A stretch of 64,000 nt of DNA from CAWAMR01 sp963783095 (GCA_963783095.1 CAWAMR010000002.1:1364001-1428000); one strand, 5' to 3'; shown: positions 37,022 to 48,465, counted from the stretch's first letter. Program-made: numbers and translations. Notes: generated by a model from the sequence alone, not told the origin.

Positions 37022-38149
37022 ATGTGTGGATTACTGGTCGTTTCCTGTCAGCCAAGCATTGCACCCAAGCCCGCATCACCCATTTCTGAACCAACTTCGC
37101 CATTGCACCGCGGCGTTCGTTATCTGCTCGATCATCAGTCGGCGGATGGAGCCTGGCGAAGTCAGGTATACGGTCATTTCCGGGACGGCGATTCCCTCAC
37201 GCCCCTGATCGTCATCAGCCTTCAGAATTGTCCGCAAAACCCCGAAATCGACGGCGCGATTCGCAAAGGGTGCGCGTGGTTGATGAAGCCGATAGCACCG
37301 GACGGTTCCATCGACTCGGCGTTTTCCCTGTCCTATCCCGTTTACACCGCTGCGCTTGCCGTCGGGGCTTTGAATGGAGCCTCTGTCGATGAAATCGCAG
37401 CACGTCGGGCGTGGTCCCGACAACTGCAATCGTGGCAAATGACGGAAGAGATTGGCTGGCACAAGACCGACTGGCAATATGGCGGCTGGGGCTACTCCGG
37501 CATCGTTCCTCAGAAGCCGGCGCATGGCCCGGTCCCCGAAGCACTCGATGCCAACCTGTCCGCGACCGCTTACGCTCTTGAGGCCCTGCGCCTGGCAGGA
37601 AAGCCGGCTTCCGATCCGCTCTGGTCGAAAGCGCGAATCTTCGTGGAACGCTGTCAAAACTTTGCGGAACATCCATCCCATACCGACGACGGCGGTTTCT
37701 TTTTTGTGCCCAACGACCCCTTTCGCAACAAAGCAGGGCTGATGCGCGATGCTCAAGGCCGGGTACGCTATCGCTCGTATGGCAGCGCTTCCGCGGATGG
37801 TCTGCGTTGTCTGATGGCGCTGGGTATTCCCAGGCATCACCCCAGAGTTGTCGCAGCAATCCGTTGGCTGGAAAATCAACAAAAAGAGACTCCTGGCCGG
37901 CATCCCGGCCCCTATGCCGACGATCGTAAAGCCGATCGCGATGGGCCTTATTTCTACTACACGGCGGGGTTGGCGAAGGTTTCCGAGTGGGTCAGGCTTC
38001 CAGGGATCCGCGACGAACTGAATCGCCGCCAACACGAAGACGGCTCCTGGAGCAACGAATGCAATCAAGTGCGTGAAGATGATCCGCTATTGGCAACCGC
38101 GCTGGCGGTATATGCACTGGCAAAAACCCAGAGCGTGAATTCCAAATGA
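37022..38149 (+). CDS. Squalene-cyclase-fold lipoprotein
   Basis: A 375-aa protein. The N-terminus MCGLLVVSCQPS has a lipobox-like LVVSC but no positive n-region, so the true start may be a little upstream inside the palindrome (an in-frame TTG lies one codon before). Repeats of the terpene-cyclase barrel are clear: VRYLLDHQSADGAWRSQV, GCAWLMKPIAPDGSID, WQYGGWGYSG, LNRRQHEDGSWSNEC. No DxDD is present. With the preceding gene it forms a two-gene set of exported barrel proteins. The ligand is unknown; hopanoid synthesis is not implied. Confidence 0.8.
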   Translation: MCGLLVVSCQPSIAPKPASPISEPTSPLHRGVRYLLDHQSADGAWRSQVYGHFRDGDSLTPLIVISLQNCPQNPEIDGAIRKGCAWLMKPIAPDGSIDSAFSLSYPVYTAALAVGALNGASVDEIAARRAWSRQLQSWQMTEEIGWHKTDWQYGGWGYSGIVPQKPAHGPVPEALDANLSATAYALEALRLAGKPASDPLWSKARIFVERCQNFAEHPSHTDDGGFFFVPNDPFRNKAGLMRDAQGRVRYRSYGSASADGLRCLMALGIPRHHPRVVAAIRWLENQQKETPGRHPGPYADDRKADRDGPYFYYTAGLAKVSEWVRLPGIRDELNRRQHEDGSWSNECNQVREDDPLLATALAVYALAKTQSVNSK

Positions 38150-38208
38150 GGGTAGCCGATCTCCGCAACATTGCCCTGAATTTCGTACCTTTTAGGATAA
38201 CCGTGAAC

Positions 38209-38307
38209 ATGAATGATCCAAATGCGCAAGTTTTGATTTTGATAATTGTGTTCATCTTTGGCATTGCAGTCGGTCGGACGCTGCCGCGCGGATCGACACG
38301 CCAATAG
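38209..38307 (+). CDS. Possible small membrane peptide, 32 aa
   Basis: From the ATG at 38209 the frame encodes MNDPNAQVLI followed by a hydrophobic segment LIIVFIFGIAVG and a basic tail RTLPRGSTRQ. AGGATAA lies about 10 bp upstream. The topology of one span with a positive cytoplasmic tail is typical of small membrane proteins. It lies between two + strand genes. Only the composition and start signal support it. Confidence 0.35.
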   Translation: MNDPNAQVLILIIVFIFGIAVGRTLPRGSTRQ

Positions 38308-38440
38308 ACCGCCTGAATTCCGTAACGCGCATCGCCATTTCGTAAATGGCGGCATACCGTAACAAAGCCCCAAAAAGCGCTTGTGATCTGTTATTTTAGG
38401 CTTATTCGTGATTTGAGATTTACCGAGAGGGTTGTGGCAG

Positions 38441-39992
38441 ATGCAACGATTATTTCTCCCGCTGTTGGCGTTGTTGCTCGTCGTTTCCGCAACGCGAGCC
38501 GAAGATGATCTGGCCCAAAAAATCAATGGGGTGATCGATGCCCCCGAATACAAGCAAGCCCATTGGGGCATCCTGGTGGTGAACGCCAAGACCGGCAAAA
38601 CGGTTTATGAGAAGAATTCGGAACAGCTTTTCATGCCGGCCTCAACCACGAAGCTCTTTACCTGTGCTGCCGCCCTCGCCGAGTTTGGGCCCGATTTTCG
38701 CTTTGAAACGCCGGTCTACCGGCGCGGCAGCCTCAAGGACGGCATTCTCAAGGGCGATTTGGTTCTCGTGGCCTCGGGCGATTTGAGCTTCGGCGGACGT
38801 AACGGCAAGGACGATAAACTGCTCTTCTCCAACAGCGACCACACCTATGCCAACACCGGCACCGGGGGCTCGTGCCGCATCGACGGCAACCCGGTACTCG
38901 CGCTGGAAGAACTGGCCAAGCAGGTTGCGAAGGCCGGCGTCCGCGAGGTGCGCGGCGAGATTCTCATCGACGATCAACTCTTTCCCGTGGCGCGCGGCAC
39001 CGGCTCCGGCCCTGAGATCATTACACCGATCATGGTCAACGACAACGTGCTGGACATCGTCGTTACCGCCGGCAAGAAAGCGGGCGAGCCGGCATCCGTG
39101 GAGTTTTCTCCCAAGACCGATTTCTATCAGATGGATGCCCTGGTCACGACCGCGGAGGCCGGGCACGACAATCGCTTTGCGCTGCAAGTCGTTGGGCCGA
39201 ATCAGTTCACGATTCGGGGCGAGATCGCCGTCAATTCCAAACCGATGGAGCGGATTTTCCCGGTCGTCGAACCGGCCCTGTTCGCGCGAACCCTGTTCAT
39301 CGAACAACTGCGAAAACAGGGAATTCGCGTCCTGGCTCCCTTGTTGCGTCCGACCCGGCTGGACTTGCCGCCGCGCGACGGCAGCGAAAAACTGACTCAG
39401 GTGGCGATGTTTCGTTCCGCACCGTTCAGCGAGGTCGTTCGCGTGACCTTGAAAGTCAGCAACAACCTCTATGCCAGCGCCATGCCCGTTCTGATCGCCA
39501 CTCGACACCACAAGCTGCACGATCGACGATGGTTTAGCTCGCGAGGCAAAATTCCTGAAACTCCTCGATGTCCCGGTAGAGACCATCTGTCTGGGCAGCG
39601 GGGCCGGCGGCGGCACGGTCGATTCGATCAGTCCTGTGGCGGCCGTCAAACTGTTTCAAGGGATGTCCAAGCGCTCGGAATGGGAAGCGTTCGTGAACGG
39701 CTTACCCGTCCTGGGTGTGGATGGAACGCTGGCTTCGGCGGTCAAATCGGATAGCCCGGCCAAGGGAAAGGTTCGAGGCAAGACCGGCACGCTGCTCTGG
39801 AGCGATCCGTTGAACGGGCGCGTGCTGGTCCGCAGCAAGGCCCTGGCCGGAGTGATGGAAACTGCCAAAGGAACTCAGCTCTACTTCGCGATGTTCGTAA
39901 ACAACGTACCGCTGCCGCAAGACGGGATGGCGTCGCGCGAAGGCAAGACACTCGGAAAACTGTGTGAGATCATCTACGAAAAGGGGCCATGA
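38441..39992 (+). CDS. dacB: PBP4-type D-Ala-D-Ala carboxypeptidase/endopeptidase, one frame break
   Basis: It trims or cleaves peptidoglycan cross-links in the periplasm. Signal peptide 1-20. Active-site SxxK is PASTTK (Ser68, Lys71), SxN is VSNNLYASAM near 345 and KTG is RGKTGTLLW near 450, the usual order with the large insert domain between motifs 1 and 2. Reading changes frame once near 39500-39530 (from SNNLYASAMPVLIAT to AREAKFLKLLDVPVETICLG). All three motifs are intact, so this may be a sequencing indel in a functional gene. Planctomycetes do make peptidoglycan, consistent with such an enzyme. Confidence 0.88.
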
Positions 39993-40264
39993 TCGCAATT
40001 GGAAAAAGCCGGTGAAGGCACAAATCTCGCGATCCCTCGCGAGCAGTTGCGACTGGATGACCTAACACAGCAAATTAAGGGTGACGGTTACGAGGTGGGC
40101 CGTGACCGACTCGGCGCTGACGCCTGGACCTTAGAGCCGCCGAGCGTGTTGGCAAAGTGGTCGACGGCTTGATGGTCAACCGCTGACATTGAGCCAATCA
40201 GCCATCGAATACCGTTCTCACCCAATGCCCGTTGCGGAGGAGAAATCTTTCTTGGGAATTCACC

Positions 40265-43042
40265 ATGCGTATCTACCGATTCTTGATCGCGGGAACCCTT
40301 CTTGCTCTGGTCGGCTGCGGCAAGAAAGCCCCGGATGTAAAAGTCGCTCCTAACGCGGATGAGCGGAAAGATACTTCACAAAAAGCCTCCCCGAAAGAAC
40401 ACACCATCCCCGAAAAAATAGCGTTTCATCCTTTGGATCTGCGCCGTTATGGGATTGAGGGAGCGATTGATGTTCCTGAGGGAGCAAAGGTTACTGCTGC
40501 AGACATCCCCGGACAACTTATTGGCGGAGTTCCCAAGGTCATCATTACTCACGGCAAGTGGTTTCAACTCACCATCAGCAAAGCGGCCGGTGCAATTGCC
40601 GATGAAAAAGCAGAGATGTCGAGAATTCATCCGGGTTGCGTATTCGCAGTCGATGAACCAGATGCCATCGTCGTTGAAAGCCCGACGTTGCCGGCTGGGA
40701 GAATCTTGCTGCGTATCAAGCTAGAAGGTCGCGAGTTCCAGATTTCCAATGACCTCATGACGGAAAGAGTCTCGAATGAGGCGTTGGCCCGAATCCTGGA
40801 GAGTGCTCGGTCACTCCGAATGACGGAAGCCGTGAAACAGGCGATCGCCAAGGAGAAGGAATCTCTTACGAAGTTGAAAAAGCTCGGCTACAAATGCCAA
40901 AGGCCTTATTTCCTGACGCATTGCCGAAATCTCGGATGGAAGGTGACAATTTCCGCGGCAGCCTATGACGACAACACATTGGGTCTGCTCAAAGATCTTT
41001 CTTGGGTGGAATACATTGTAATAATGAAAGATGTTCCAATCACAACAAAAGGAATGCGAACGATTGCAGAGATCCCGGAAGTTAACTATCTCGACGCTCA
41101 TTGTGTAAACATGAACGATGAACTTTTGTCATCAATTGGTAAGATGACTTCATTGATACGACTTGGTGTGCAATCGCGCAATATTACAGATGCTGGACTT
41201 GCCGCTCTTGCTTCTTTGACCAGGCTGAAAACCTTGTTCTTGCTCGTCGATGGCACATCATCGACAATAACGGGCGCGGGTTTGACTTGCCTTGAGGGGA
41301 TGACTGAATTGCAAGATCTCCGTCTAGGGGGTCTTCCTATAACTGACGAAGGATTATTACATATTGGAAAATGTCCGACACTTCAAGATCTTGATATTAA
41401 ACACACACAAGTCACCGATAAAGGGCTGGGACATTTGAAGGATTTGAGCCGGCTTCGACAAATGAATTTGCGGGAAACGTCGATCACCAATCGTGCAATT
41501 TCGCAATTGTCAAGGCTAAAGGAATTGAAGGTATTGGACCTTTCCCACACAGCAATCACAGGTCAAGGGTTGCGCTATTTTCGCACCGGAGGAATCAAAT
41601 TGGATCAATTGAATGTCTCCCGAACATTCCTGAATGATGAGGGATTGGCAGAACTCAAAGGTGCTTCTGTTAAGAACTTGATCGCTTCAAACACATCAAT
41701 CACGGATGCCGGGCTCGCAGCATTGGTGGGGAATTCTTCGATCGAGATATTAGATATTGGAGATAATTCGATTACCGATGCCGGGTTGATTCATCTCGGC
41801 AAGATTCCGGGGTTGCAGGTTCTGGAATTGGATGGAACTGCAATTACAGGAAGCGAACTCCCACAACTTAAATCTTGCTCGGGACTGAGAATCCTTTCAT
41901 TGGATAATACACCTTTGACAGATGCTGGTTTGTCCAAGTTGCCTGTGCTTCCGAAGTTGGAGATTTTGGAATTGGGTTCAACCAATGTTTCGGATGCGAG
42001 CCTCCCATTGTCCAAGAATTACCCCCAACTCACTCGCCTGGGTGCCAAGAATACACGTGTGACCGAAAAAGGGGCAAATACGTTCAAAGCAGGGCATGCG
42101 AATGTGTCGGTCGAATATGGAGCTCGGAAATCCGTTCTGCCGCCGGGGGATCTGAAGAATCTTCAGCAGCTCGATTTCAAACCGACCGACAATGTTGAAG
42201 CCAGCAACCTCACGAAGATGCCGGAACTGGACGAGCTCTCCATTGGCGGGAAAATCAATAATCAAGGATTGATCTACCTGAAGGGAGTCAAGTTCCTGAA
42301 ACGACTCACCATCTCCGGGCAGGCGGTTTCGGACCTGGGCTTGGCGCACATTGCCGGCCTACGCGAATTGGATCGGCTCAACATCGAAAAATGTCGCATC
42401 AGCGACGCCGGCCTGGTTCATCTCAAAGGCTTGAAGAAGTTGATGGAATTGCATTTGCCCGGCAAATACCTCACGGATGAAGGGATGAGCCAGATCAAGG
42501 ACATCGATCATCTTGCAAAACTCTTCATGTCCGATGCCAAAATCACCGATCGCGGCTTGCAGTATCTCGGGCAAATGCGCGATTTGGATACGCTCATCAT
42601 TCCGGGTTGCAAAATCACTGATGCGGGGCTGACGGCCTTCCAGAATTGCGAGGAACTCCGCACCCTCGACTTCGGCAATACCGCCGTCACCGGCAAAGGC
42701 TTTGCCGCGCTGGACGAATCGAAGATCATCAGCATCAATTTAACCGGCAGCAAGGCAAACGATGCGGGAATCAGTGGCATTAACCAGCTCAAGAACCTGC
42801 AAACGCTCCAGTTGAGTCAAACCGAGGTTACCGATGCCGGCGTCGCCAAATTGAAGAAGCACCCGGCACTGACAAACCTCGATCTCGACGGTGATGCCAA
42901 GGTCACCGATCTTGCGTTGGAATCGATCCGGATGATGCCGAAACTGGAATCGGTTAGCGTTCGCAAGACCGCTGTAACGGCCCAGGGTGTTGCAGCCTTC
43001 CAGAAGGCCCGGCCGGATGTGAAAATCAGTTTCAATGAGTAG
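40265..43042 (+). CDS. Leucine-rich repeat lipoprotein, 925 aa
   Basis: The N-terminus MRIYRFLIAGTLLALVGCGK is a lipoprotein signal with lipobox LVGC. After a ~200-residue non-repeat region, some 25 LRRs of the (I/V)TDAGLxxL type run to the end (for example TSITDAGLAAL, TEVTDAGVAKL). The same LRR class as the 5520 gene, but with a different head domain. The repeats should form a long solenoid for protein binding on the outer face of a membrane. The start at 40265 is preferred for its signal, although the GGAGG nearby is better placed for a TTG at 40232. Confidence 0.88.
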   Translation: MRIYRFLIAGTLLALVGCGKKAPDVKVAPNADERKDTSQKASPKEHTIPEKIAFHPLDLRRYGIEGAIDVPEGAKVTAADIPGQLIGGVPKVIITHGKWFQLTISKAAGAIADEKAEMSRIHPGCVFAVDEPDAIVVESPTLPAGRILLRIKLEGREFQISNDLMTERVSNEALARILESARSLRMTEAVKQAIAKEKESLTKLKKLGYKCQRPYFLTHCRNLGWKVTISAAAYDDNTLGLLKDLSWVEYIVIMKDVPITTKGMRTIAEIPEVNYLDAHCVNMNDELLSSIGKMTSLIRLGVQSRNITDAGLAALASLTRLKTLFLLVDGTSSTITGAGLTCLEGMTELQDLRLGGLPITDEGLLHIGKCPTLQDLDIKHTQVTDKGLGHLKDLSRLRQMNLRETSITNRAISQLSRLKELKVLDLSHTAITGQGLRYFRTGGIKLDQLNVSRTFLNDEGLAELKGASVKNLIASNTSITDAGLAALVGNSSIEILDIGDNSITDAGLIHLGKIPGLQVLELDGTAITGSELPQLKSCSGLRILSLDNTPLTDAGLSKLPVLPKLEILELGSTNVSDASLPLSKNYPQLTRLGAKNTRVTEKGANTFKAGHANVSVEYGARKSVLPPGDLKNLQQLDFKPTDNVEASNLTKMPELDELSIGGKINNQGLIYLKGVKFLKRLTISGQAVSDLGLAHIAGLRELDRLNIEKCRISDAGLVHLKGLKKLMELHLPGKYLTDEGMSQIKDIDHLAKLFMSDAKITDRGLQYLGQMRDLDTLIIPGCKITDAGLTAFQNCEELRTLDFGNTAVTGKGFAALDESKIISINLTGSKANDAGISGINQLKNLQTLQLSQTEVTDAGVAKLKKHPALTNLDLDGDAKVTDLALESIRMMPKLESVSVRKTAVTAQGVAAFQKARPDVKISFNE

Positions 43043-43348
43043 GGCCATATCGTGAAATTGATCCAAATCCCGGTCTGGTTTGTGCAAACGGATGCTCCTC
43101 ATACTGAGCCTACCCCGAATTCCGGCGAATTCGGCTACCCCACTCACACCAGATAATCTGGTGAAACTTTAAGGGTGCGCGAAGGGGGACCTTATGACTT
43201 TGTCAGGTTTGAGGATAATCCTCGAATGCCGGATTGCGGATTATCCGAATTAAAGGAGGGAATCCGAGAATATGCCTCTCTCCGGTTAGTTGGGCATTGA
43301 CGGATATATCGATCTATCCGGTTGACCCGTTTCCGAAGGTAGCTACTC
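43043..43348. other. Intergenic region, no gene seen
   Basis: Contains small hairpins such as GAGGATAATCCTC near 43211 and a Shine-Dalgarno-like AAAGGAGGGAAT near 43250 that is not followed by a coding frame with protein character. It probably holds the promoter of the porin gene. Confidence 0.4.
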
Positions 43349-45081
43349 GTGAGAAACACATTGCATCGTCCACACTGGATCAGTTCGATCCTTGCAGCGA
43401 GCTTCGCACTCATTGCTCCATCGGGTGGCCAAGGTCAGAACCAGACTGCCCCTCCCGATCCGATTCCACCTTCCTTGACCACACCCGAGGAGCCTGCATC
43501 CGCGGAGCCGGGCGATTCCGACCAGTCCGATCCCAGCGCGGGAGAACGAGAATGGTCCGGGCATGCTGAAAAGCCGAGGGCACTGAAAACCTTTTGGGAA
43601 ACAGTACCTCCGGTCAAGCGCTATCCCCGGCCCGGAAACTTCTTCATTGCCCCGTCCAGGCCCGGCTATTACACCATATTCGATCTGCTCCGCGATCGGC
43701 AACTCCCAGCTCGTCCCGAGAACCCGTACCTTCAGTGGGGTCAAAACCCCAACCCGTTCTACCATATCGATTTTACCTGGCTGGATGATCCCAGCAACAC
43801 ACAGTTCGACTACGCGGATTTTCTGAAACGGATCCATGTTGGCGATGACTGGCTTATCTCGACCGGCGGTGAAATTCGAGACCGCTATGCCACGATCCAA
43901 AATGCACAGCTATACAACAAGAAACCTTACGCCGGTGCCGATGACACGTTCAATTTGTTCCGGGCCAGGATCTACGGCGACGTGTGGTATCGCGATCAGT
44001 TCCGGTTTTTCGTCGAAGGAACCACGGCGTATTCTTCCGCCCAGTCCATTCCCATGTCCAGCACGGATGTGGAACACAATGATTTTCTGAACCTGTTCGT
44101 CGAGGCCAAAGTCGCTTCGATCGGCGACGACGGCATCTATGCCCGCATCGGTCGTCAGGAACTTCTGTTCGGCTCGCAACGGCTCGTTTCTCCTTCGGAC
44201 TGGTCGAATGCGCGCCGAACTTTTCAAGGTGCTCGAGCCTACTACCTCGGCGATCAGATTGAAGAAACCATCTTCGTGGTGAATCCTGTTATTCCCGACC
44301 CCGACAAGATCTCCAGTATCGATGACAAGCAGGTCTTTGCCGGAAATTATTTCAAATACCGATTCGACAAGGAAATCAGTTTGGATTCCTATTACTTCTA
44401 CCTGGAGAACTTCAACCCGGTAGCAACGGGTCATAGCGGTGTCGTTGGCGGTTATGATGTCAATACCTTCGGCAGCCGATTTGTCGGCGATCGCGATCAG
44501 TGGTTATGGGATTTTGAAGGCTTCTTCAATTGGGTACATGGTCCAATCAGCAAATCTTCGCTTCGATGGGAGTTGCGGGCGTGGGCTACTGGTTCAAGAA
44601 CGTACCGACGACGCCGACCTTTTGGGCGTACTACGATTATGCTTCCGGCGATCCGAACCCCGGCTCCGGCAACGTCCACCAAACCTTCAATCCGCTCTTC
44701 CCGTTCGGTCATTCTTACTTTGCGGGCCTGGACACGATCGGCCGTGAGAACATTCGCGATTTCCACCTGGAATATGCCTCGTTTCCCTTCGACTGGTTCC
44801 GGATCAGCGGAGGTTTTCACATGCTCGCGCTCGATAGTGCGAAAGACGCCCTGTACAGCCCTTCCGGAAGTGTGGTCCGACAGGATACCACGGGCAAGTC
44901 GGGAACGGACGTCGGCAACGCCACAAACCTGAATCTTCAGTTCCACATCGACAACCATCAGATGATTCTGATTAGTTGGTCTCACCTGTTTGCAGGCACA
45001 TTTATCAAAGATACTGCCATCAACCCGGCAGCAGCGAAAGATTTGAACGCCTACTGGCTACAATATACGTACAAGTGGTGA
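43349..45081 (+). CDS. Alginate-export-type outer membrane porin, one frame break
   Basis: About 577 aa after joining two frames. The GTG start at 43349 has GAAGG upstream and opens a signal peptide (ISSILAASFALIAPSGGQGQ). A Pro-rich linker precedes a beta-barrel of the alginate export family: GGEIRDRYATIQ, FNLFRARIYGDVWYRDQFRF, ARIGRQELLFGSQRLVSP. Each strand alternates polar and aromatic residues, and the last strand ends AYWLQYTYKW as outer membrane proteins do. The frame changes near 44530 (from FFNWVHG to GTWSNQQIFASMG). It probably transports a carbohydrate or other small anion; the alginate name is only the family label. Confidence 0.82.
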
Positions 45082-45108
45082 CGTGCGGCCTGCCGGGGAA
45101 ATACAAAT

Positions 45109-45150
45109 AGAGAATGCAAAACGAAAGACCGTCCCATTTTGCATTTTCTA
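45109..45150 (+). terminator. Possible terminator hairpin after the porin gene
   Basis: AGAATGCAAAAC can pair with the downstream ATTTTGCATTTTCT about 15 nt later, and a second TTTTGCATT follows. It lies about 30 bp after the porin stop. AT-rich and imperfect. Confidence 0.35.
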
Positions 45151-45376
45151 TTTTGCATTACTTGACACCCGGCACTTTCCACTATTCTGCTCCAACGCGA
45201 AACTTTCTGCCGCGGCAAAATCCTCAAGTGTAAGGTGCTTGACCTGTCCGCGCACATGGCTTCTCTGCGTGCTACATTTGCCGATAACGGAAGGTTTGGG
45301 GACCATTGAGGATTGCCAAAACCTTATGGCCCCTTGAGTTCTCCCGATGCGATGATCCAGGATCAGGAATTGAACG

Positions 45377-47178
45377 ATGAAACCCTCGTCCTCCATGCTT
45401 TCTGTCGCTGCTTGTTCAGACTCGCCGCCGTGCGCTGAGATCGTTATGGATTTGCCCGACCGCCCGGTCAAGGAATTGGCACATATCAAACATTCGGAAA
45501 ATGGGGCCATAACGGCCGATGACAAGACCGTCCATTTTGGCAATGGGGTTCCCAATCTATTCGGCCGCTATCGGCTGCTGAAAATCCTCGGCAAAGGCGG
45601 AATGGGGTCGGTCTACCTCGCCGAAGATTCGCAACTGGGTCGTACGGTTGCGCTCAAGATCCCGCATCTGACCACCGATTCTGCGCAGATCACCGCCCGT
45701 TTTCAACGCGAGGCCCAGGCCGCGGCAACTGTCACGCATCCCAATATCTGTCCGCTCTATGATGTCGGCGAAGCCAATGGTGTTCCTTACCTCATCATGG
45801 CCTACATCGATGGAACGCCACTCTCGACAGTCATGGCGGCCAACCCGGCTTTGGAAGTACGACTCGTCGTTTCCCTGGTGCGAAAACTGGCTCTGGCCAT
45901 GCAAGAGGCCCACCGGCGCGGAGTCGTCCATCGCGACCTTAAACCTGCCAATGTGCTGATCGATAGGCGCGGCGAGCCGATTATTACCGATTTCGGCATC
46001 GCCTGGTTGCGGCGCATGAATGGCGGGTTGCTAACACTGCCTGGCACTGCCTGGGGTACTCCCGCATACATGGCTCCCGAGGTCCTCAACGGCAAGGGGG
46101 AGGCCGGGTGTCCGGCTTGCGACATCTATGCTTTGGGAGTGATCCTCTATGAGCTTCTGACGGGCCAGATACCCTTTTCGGGGGAACCATCGGCCGTGCT
46201 CTATCAGATTGAGCTTGGCACACCGCGCCTGCCCTCGAAGCTTCGTCCCGACCTTTCGCCAAAGTTGGAAGCGATTTGCCTCAAGGCGATGGCAAAAGAT
46301 GTCGCAGGTCGATACTCCTCAATGGCAGAACTGGCAACGGATCTGTCGTTCGTATCTGACCGACCTTTCAAGCTCGACATGGATATCATTGCGATAGATG
46401 GTACCGATTCGGATTGGGATCAAACGGACAAGGTGATCCAACCGAGCCGACGCGTCAAAACCCAACTTCCCGCCAACTCCCGGCAATTTCGGCGCGGCGA
46501 TCGCAGTTACTGTGGGTTCTTGGCCTCGTAAGTTTGGGCGCGGCGATTCTATTGGGGGCGATGTCGATATTCGATCGCTCACCCGGATATGGAATGATCC
46601 AGGTAAAACTGAGCGACGGCGAAGGTGAACGCCAGGTGAGCATCGATGGCAATCGACTCAGCGCAGAGGAGTCCGGCAAAGCGCAGCAACTCGAAGCCGG
46701 TTTGCACTGGCTATCGGTGACGGGAAAGAATTACGAGCCTGCCAATTTATCTTTTCGCGTCGAAAAGGGACAAAACTCCATCGTGCATGTTGAATTACGG
46801 CCGAGATCTTTGAAACCGGCAGTCCCAGTACCGGAACCGGTCAAGGAAAAGCCGGCCCTGACCGCTCCGCGACTACTTGGACCGCAAGACCAAACCATAT
46901 TCAACAATTTTCCGAGAGATACTCGGTTGACTTGGTGCTCCGTTCCAGGAGCTGTGGAGTATCGGGTTCAAGTTCAGTTCTCGCTACCGTTTCCCGGCTC
47001 GGAGTGGGCCGACCTTCCCGATCGATTTCGCACCCTGGAGTATCGAGAAACTACCGACACGGTATATCGGTTCGATTTTGTCGGTGCGCAGCCTGGCCGT
47101 TGGCGAGTCTGGGCCGTGGACGAGTCAGGGCGCGAAGGCCCGAAAAGTGCGTGGTGGTATTTTGAGTATGCCAAGTGA
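45377..47178 (+). CDS. Membrane Ser/Thr protein kinase with extracytoplasmic domain, one frame break
   Basis: The kinase domain is complete: GKGGMG (72-77), Lys94 in VALKIP, HRDLKPAN (185-192), DFG (205-207) and GTPAYMAPE. After residue ~360 the reading moves one frame, between about 46440 and 46500, and continues with a membrane span (LLWVLGLVSLGAAILLGAMS). A ~210-residue outer part follows, with a PEGA-like strand region (SIDGNRLSAEESGKAQQLEA) and a fibronectin-like end (LTWCSVPGAVEYRVQVQF). The architecture is a receptor kinase. All catalytic residues lie before the break, so a truncated soluble kinase could be made if the break is real. Confidence 0.85.
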
Positions 47179-47528
47179 TCGTCACTTCGCGACATTCCAT
47201 TGAGCACATCTGCTGCGGCCCGAATAAAGCACGTCAAATTGACTGGCACTAAAGTGATCGGCCTCGACCAAGATTTGGCCACCTTCAGTTCATCCCCGCC
47301 TCACATTCAATGAAATTCGGTCTGGCGTCAGAAGTTCCATCGCGTCGTTAATGGCTCGCGGAAATCTTCTCGAAATAGACATATTCCCGGTATTTTCTTC
47401 CGATCCAACCTGGAACGCGTACCAAAGCCGTCGCAGGGATTGCAATCTGTGCTGACCACTGGCATTGCAGTTGCTTTGCAACCTACTTCCTTGAGACTAA
47501 TGTTCCTTCATGTTCTGAGTTTCTCACC
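47179..47528. other. Intergenic region, no gene seen
   Basis: 350 bp between the kinase and the DUF1559 gene with no coding frame of protein character and no strong hairpin. It presumably contains the promoter of the DUF1559 gene; no clear -35/-10 pair was identified. Confidence 0.35.
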
Positions 47529-48425
47529 ATGACAAGCCGTACGCTCAAAAACCAGCAGGATGCTAGACCCGGTTTTACGCTGATTGAATTATTGGTCGTT
47601 ATTGCAATCATCGCCACCCTGATTGGCTTGCTGTTGCCGGCAGTCCAGAAAGTCCGCGAAGCCGCCGGTCGCATCAAATGCAGCAATAATCTAAAGCAAC
47701 AAATCTTGGCCGTCCACAACTACGCCAGCGCCAATTTCGACAATTTGCCGCCCGCGAACTATTTGAACCCGCAAACGGGTGCCCAGGGATCAACTTATTT
47801 CGCTCTGTTACCGTACCTGGAGCAAGGTAACCTCTTCACGATCTACGATCAGAACGGCCTGGGCTATGTGGGAGCGGCGGCAGCATCGTTGAAGGTCTTT
47901 CTGTGTCCTTCCGACCCGACGGCGATCAACGGTACGGCAGGAGGCAAGGGATTGTCGAGTTACTCGATCAATGCGTGCGTCTTTGCCCCGGGATACACCG
48001 GCAACGTCCCTGGGGGCGGGAGTTCATACACGATAGGTAACATCCCGGACGGTGCCTCGAATACGATCGGCTTCGTAGAGCAAGTCGCCTGCCCTGCGTA
48101 TGCACCCCCAGGGTTCAACTGGTGGGCGATACCACTGACCCTTGTAACCGTGCCCGGCTTTGAGGATGGCGGGGCTCCTTTCTATCCCTCCGCACCGCCC
48201 CTGGCTCCGCCGCCCTATCTCGTGCAGTTCAACCCCAACCCCACAGCCCTCTGGGGTCAGCCGAATTTCTACAACAATTCGGCGGCCGCCGGCTTTCACC
48301 CAAATCTCATCATGGTTCCCCTGATGGATGGCAGCGTTCGCCCGGTCAGTTCCGGGGTCAGCCAGTATAGCTGGAACCTTGCCTTACAACCGGCCGATGG
48401 GCAAATATTCGACACTTCCTGGTAA
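47529..48425 (+). CDS. DUF1559 protein with type IV pilin-like N-terminus
   Basis: A 298-aa protein. The prepilin-type leader RPGFTLIELLVVIAIIATLI carries the peptidase site after Gly15 and the conserved Glu at +5 of the mature protein. The DUF1559 domain follows: VQKVREAAGRIKCSNNLKQ, ALLPYLEQGNL, FLCPSDP, DGASNTIGFVEQ and the C-terminal DGSVRPVSSGVSQYSW. Planctomycetes carry dozens of such genes; they are thought to be pseudopilin-like exported proteins, role unknown. Complete, and the best-preserved DUF1559 member in this window. Confidence 0.92.
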   Translation: MTSRTLKNQQDARPGFTLIELLVVIAIIATLIGLLLPAVQKVREAAGRIKCSNNLKQQILAVHNYASANFDNLPPANYLNPQTGAQGSTYFALLPYLEQGNLFTIYDQNGLGYVGAAAASLKVFLCPSDPTAINGTAGGKGLSSYSINACVFAPGYTGNVPGGGSSYTIGNIPDGASNTIGFVEQVACPAYAPPGFNWWAIPLTLVTVPGFEDGGAPFYPSAPPLAPPPYLVQFNPNPTALWGQPNFYNNSAAAGFHPNLIMVPLMDGSVRPVSSGVSQYSWNLALQPADGQIFDTSW

Positions 48426-48465
48426 AAGAAGGAGACACTTGGTTTTTCAAGCTGTTCCCCTGAAA

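Noticed and set aside
34968..38149. Hopanoid biosynthesis cluster (squalene-hopene cyclase)
   Set aside because: The repeats fit the fold, but the catalytic DxDD motif is missing and both products are exported.
39999..40172. 58-codon open stretch after dacB
   Set aside because: It starts with TTG, lacks a ribosome binding site and resembles nothing known; too weak to call a gene.
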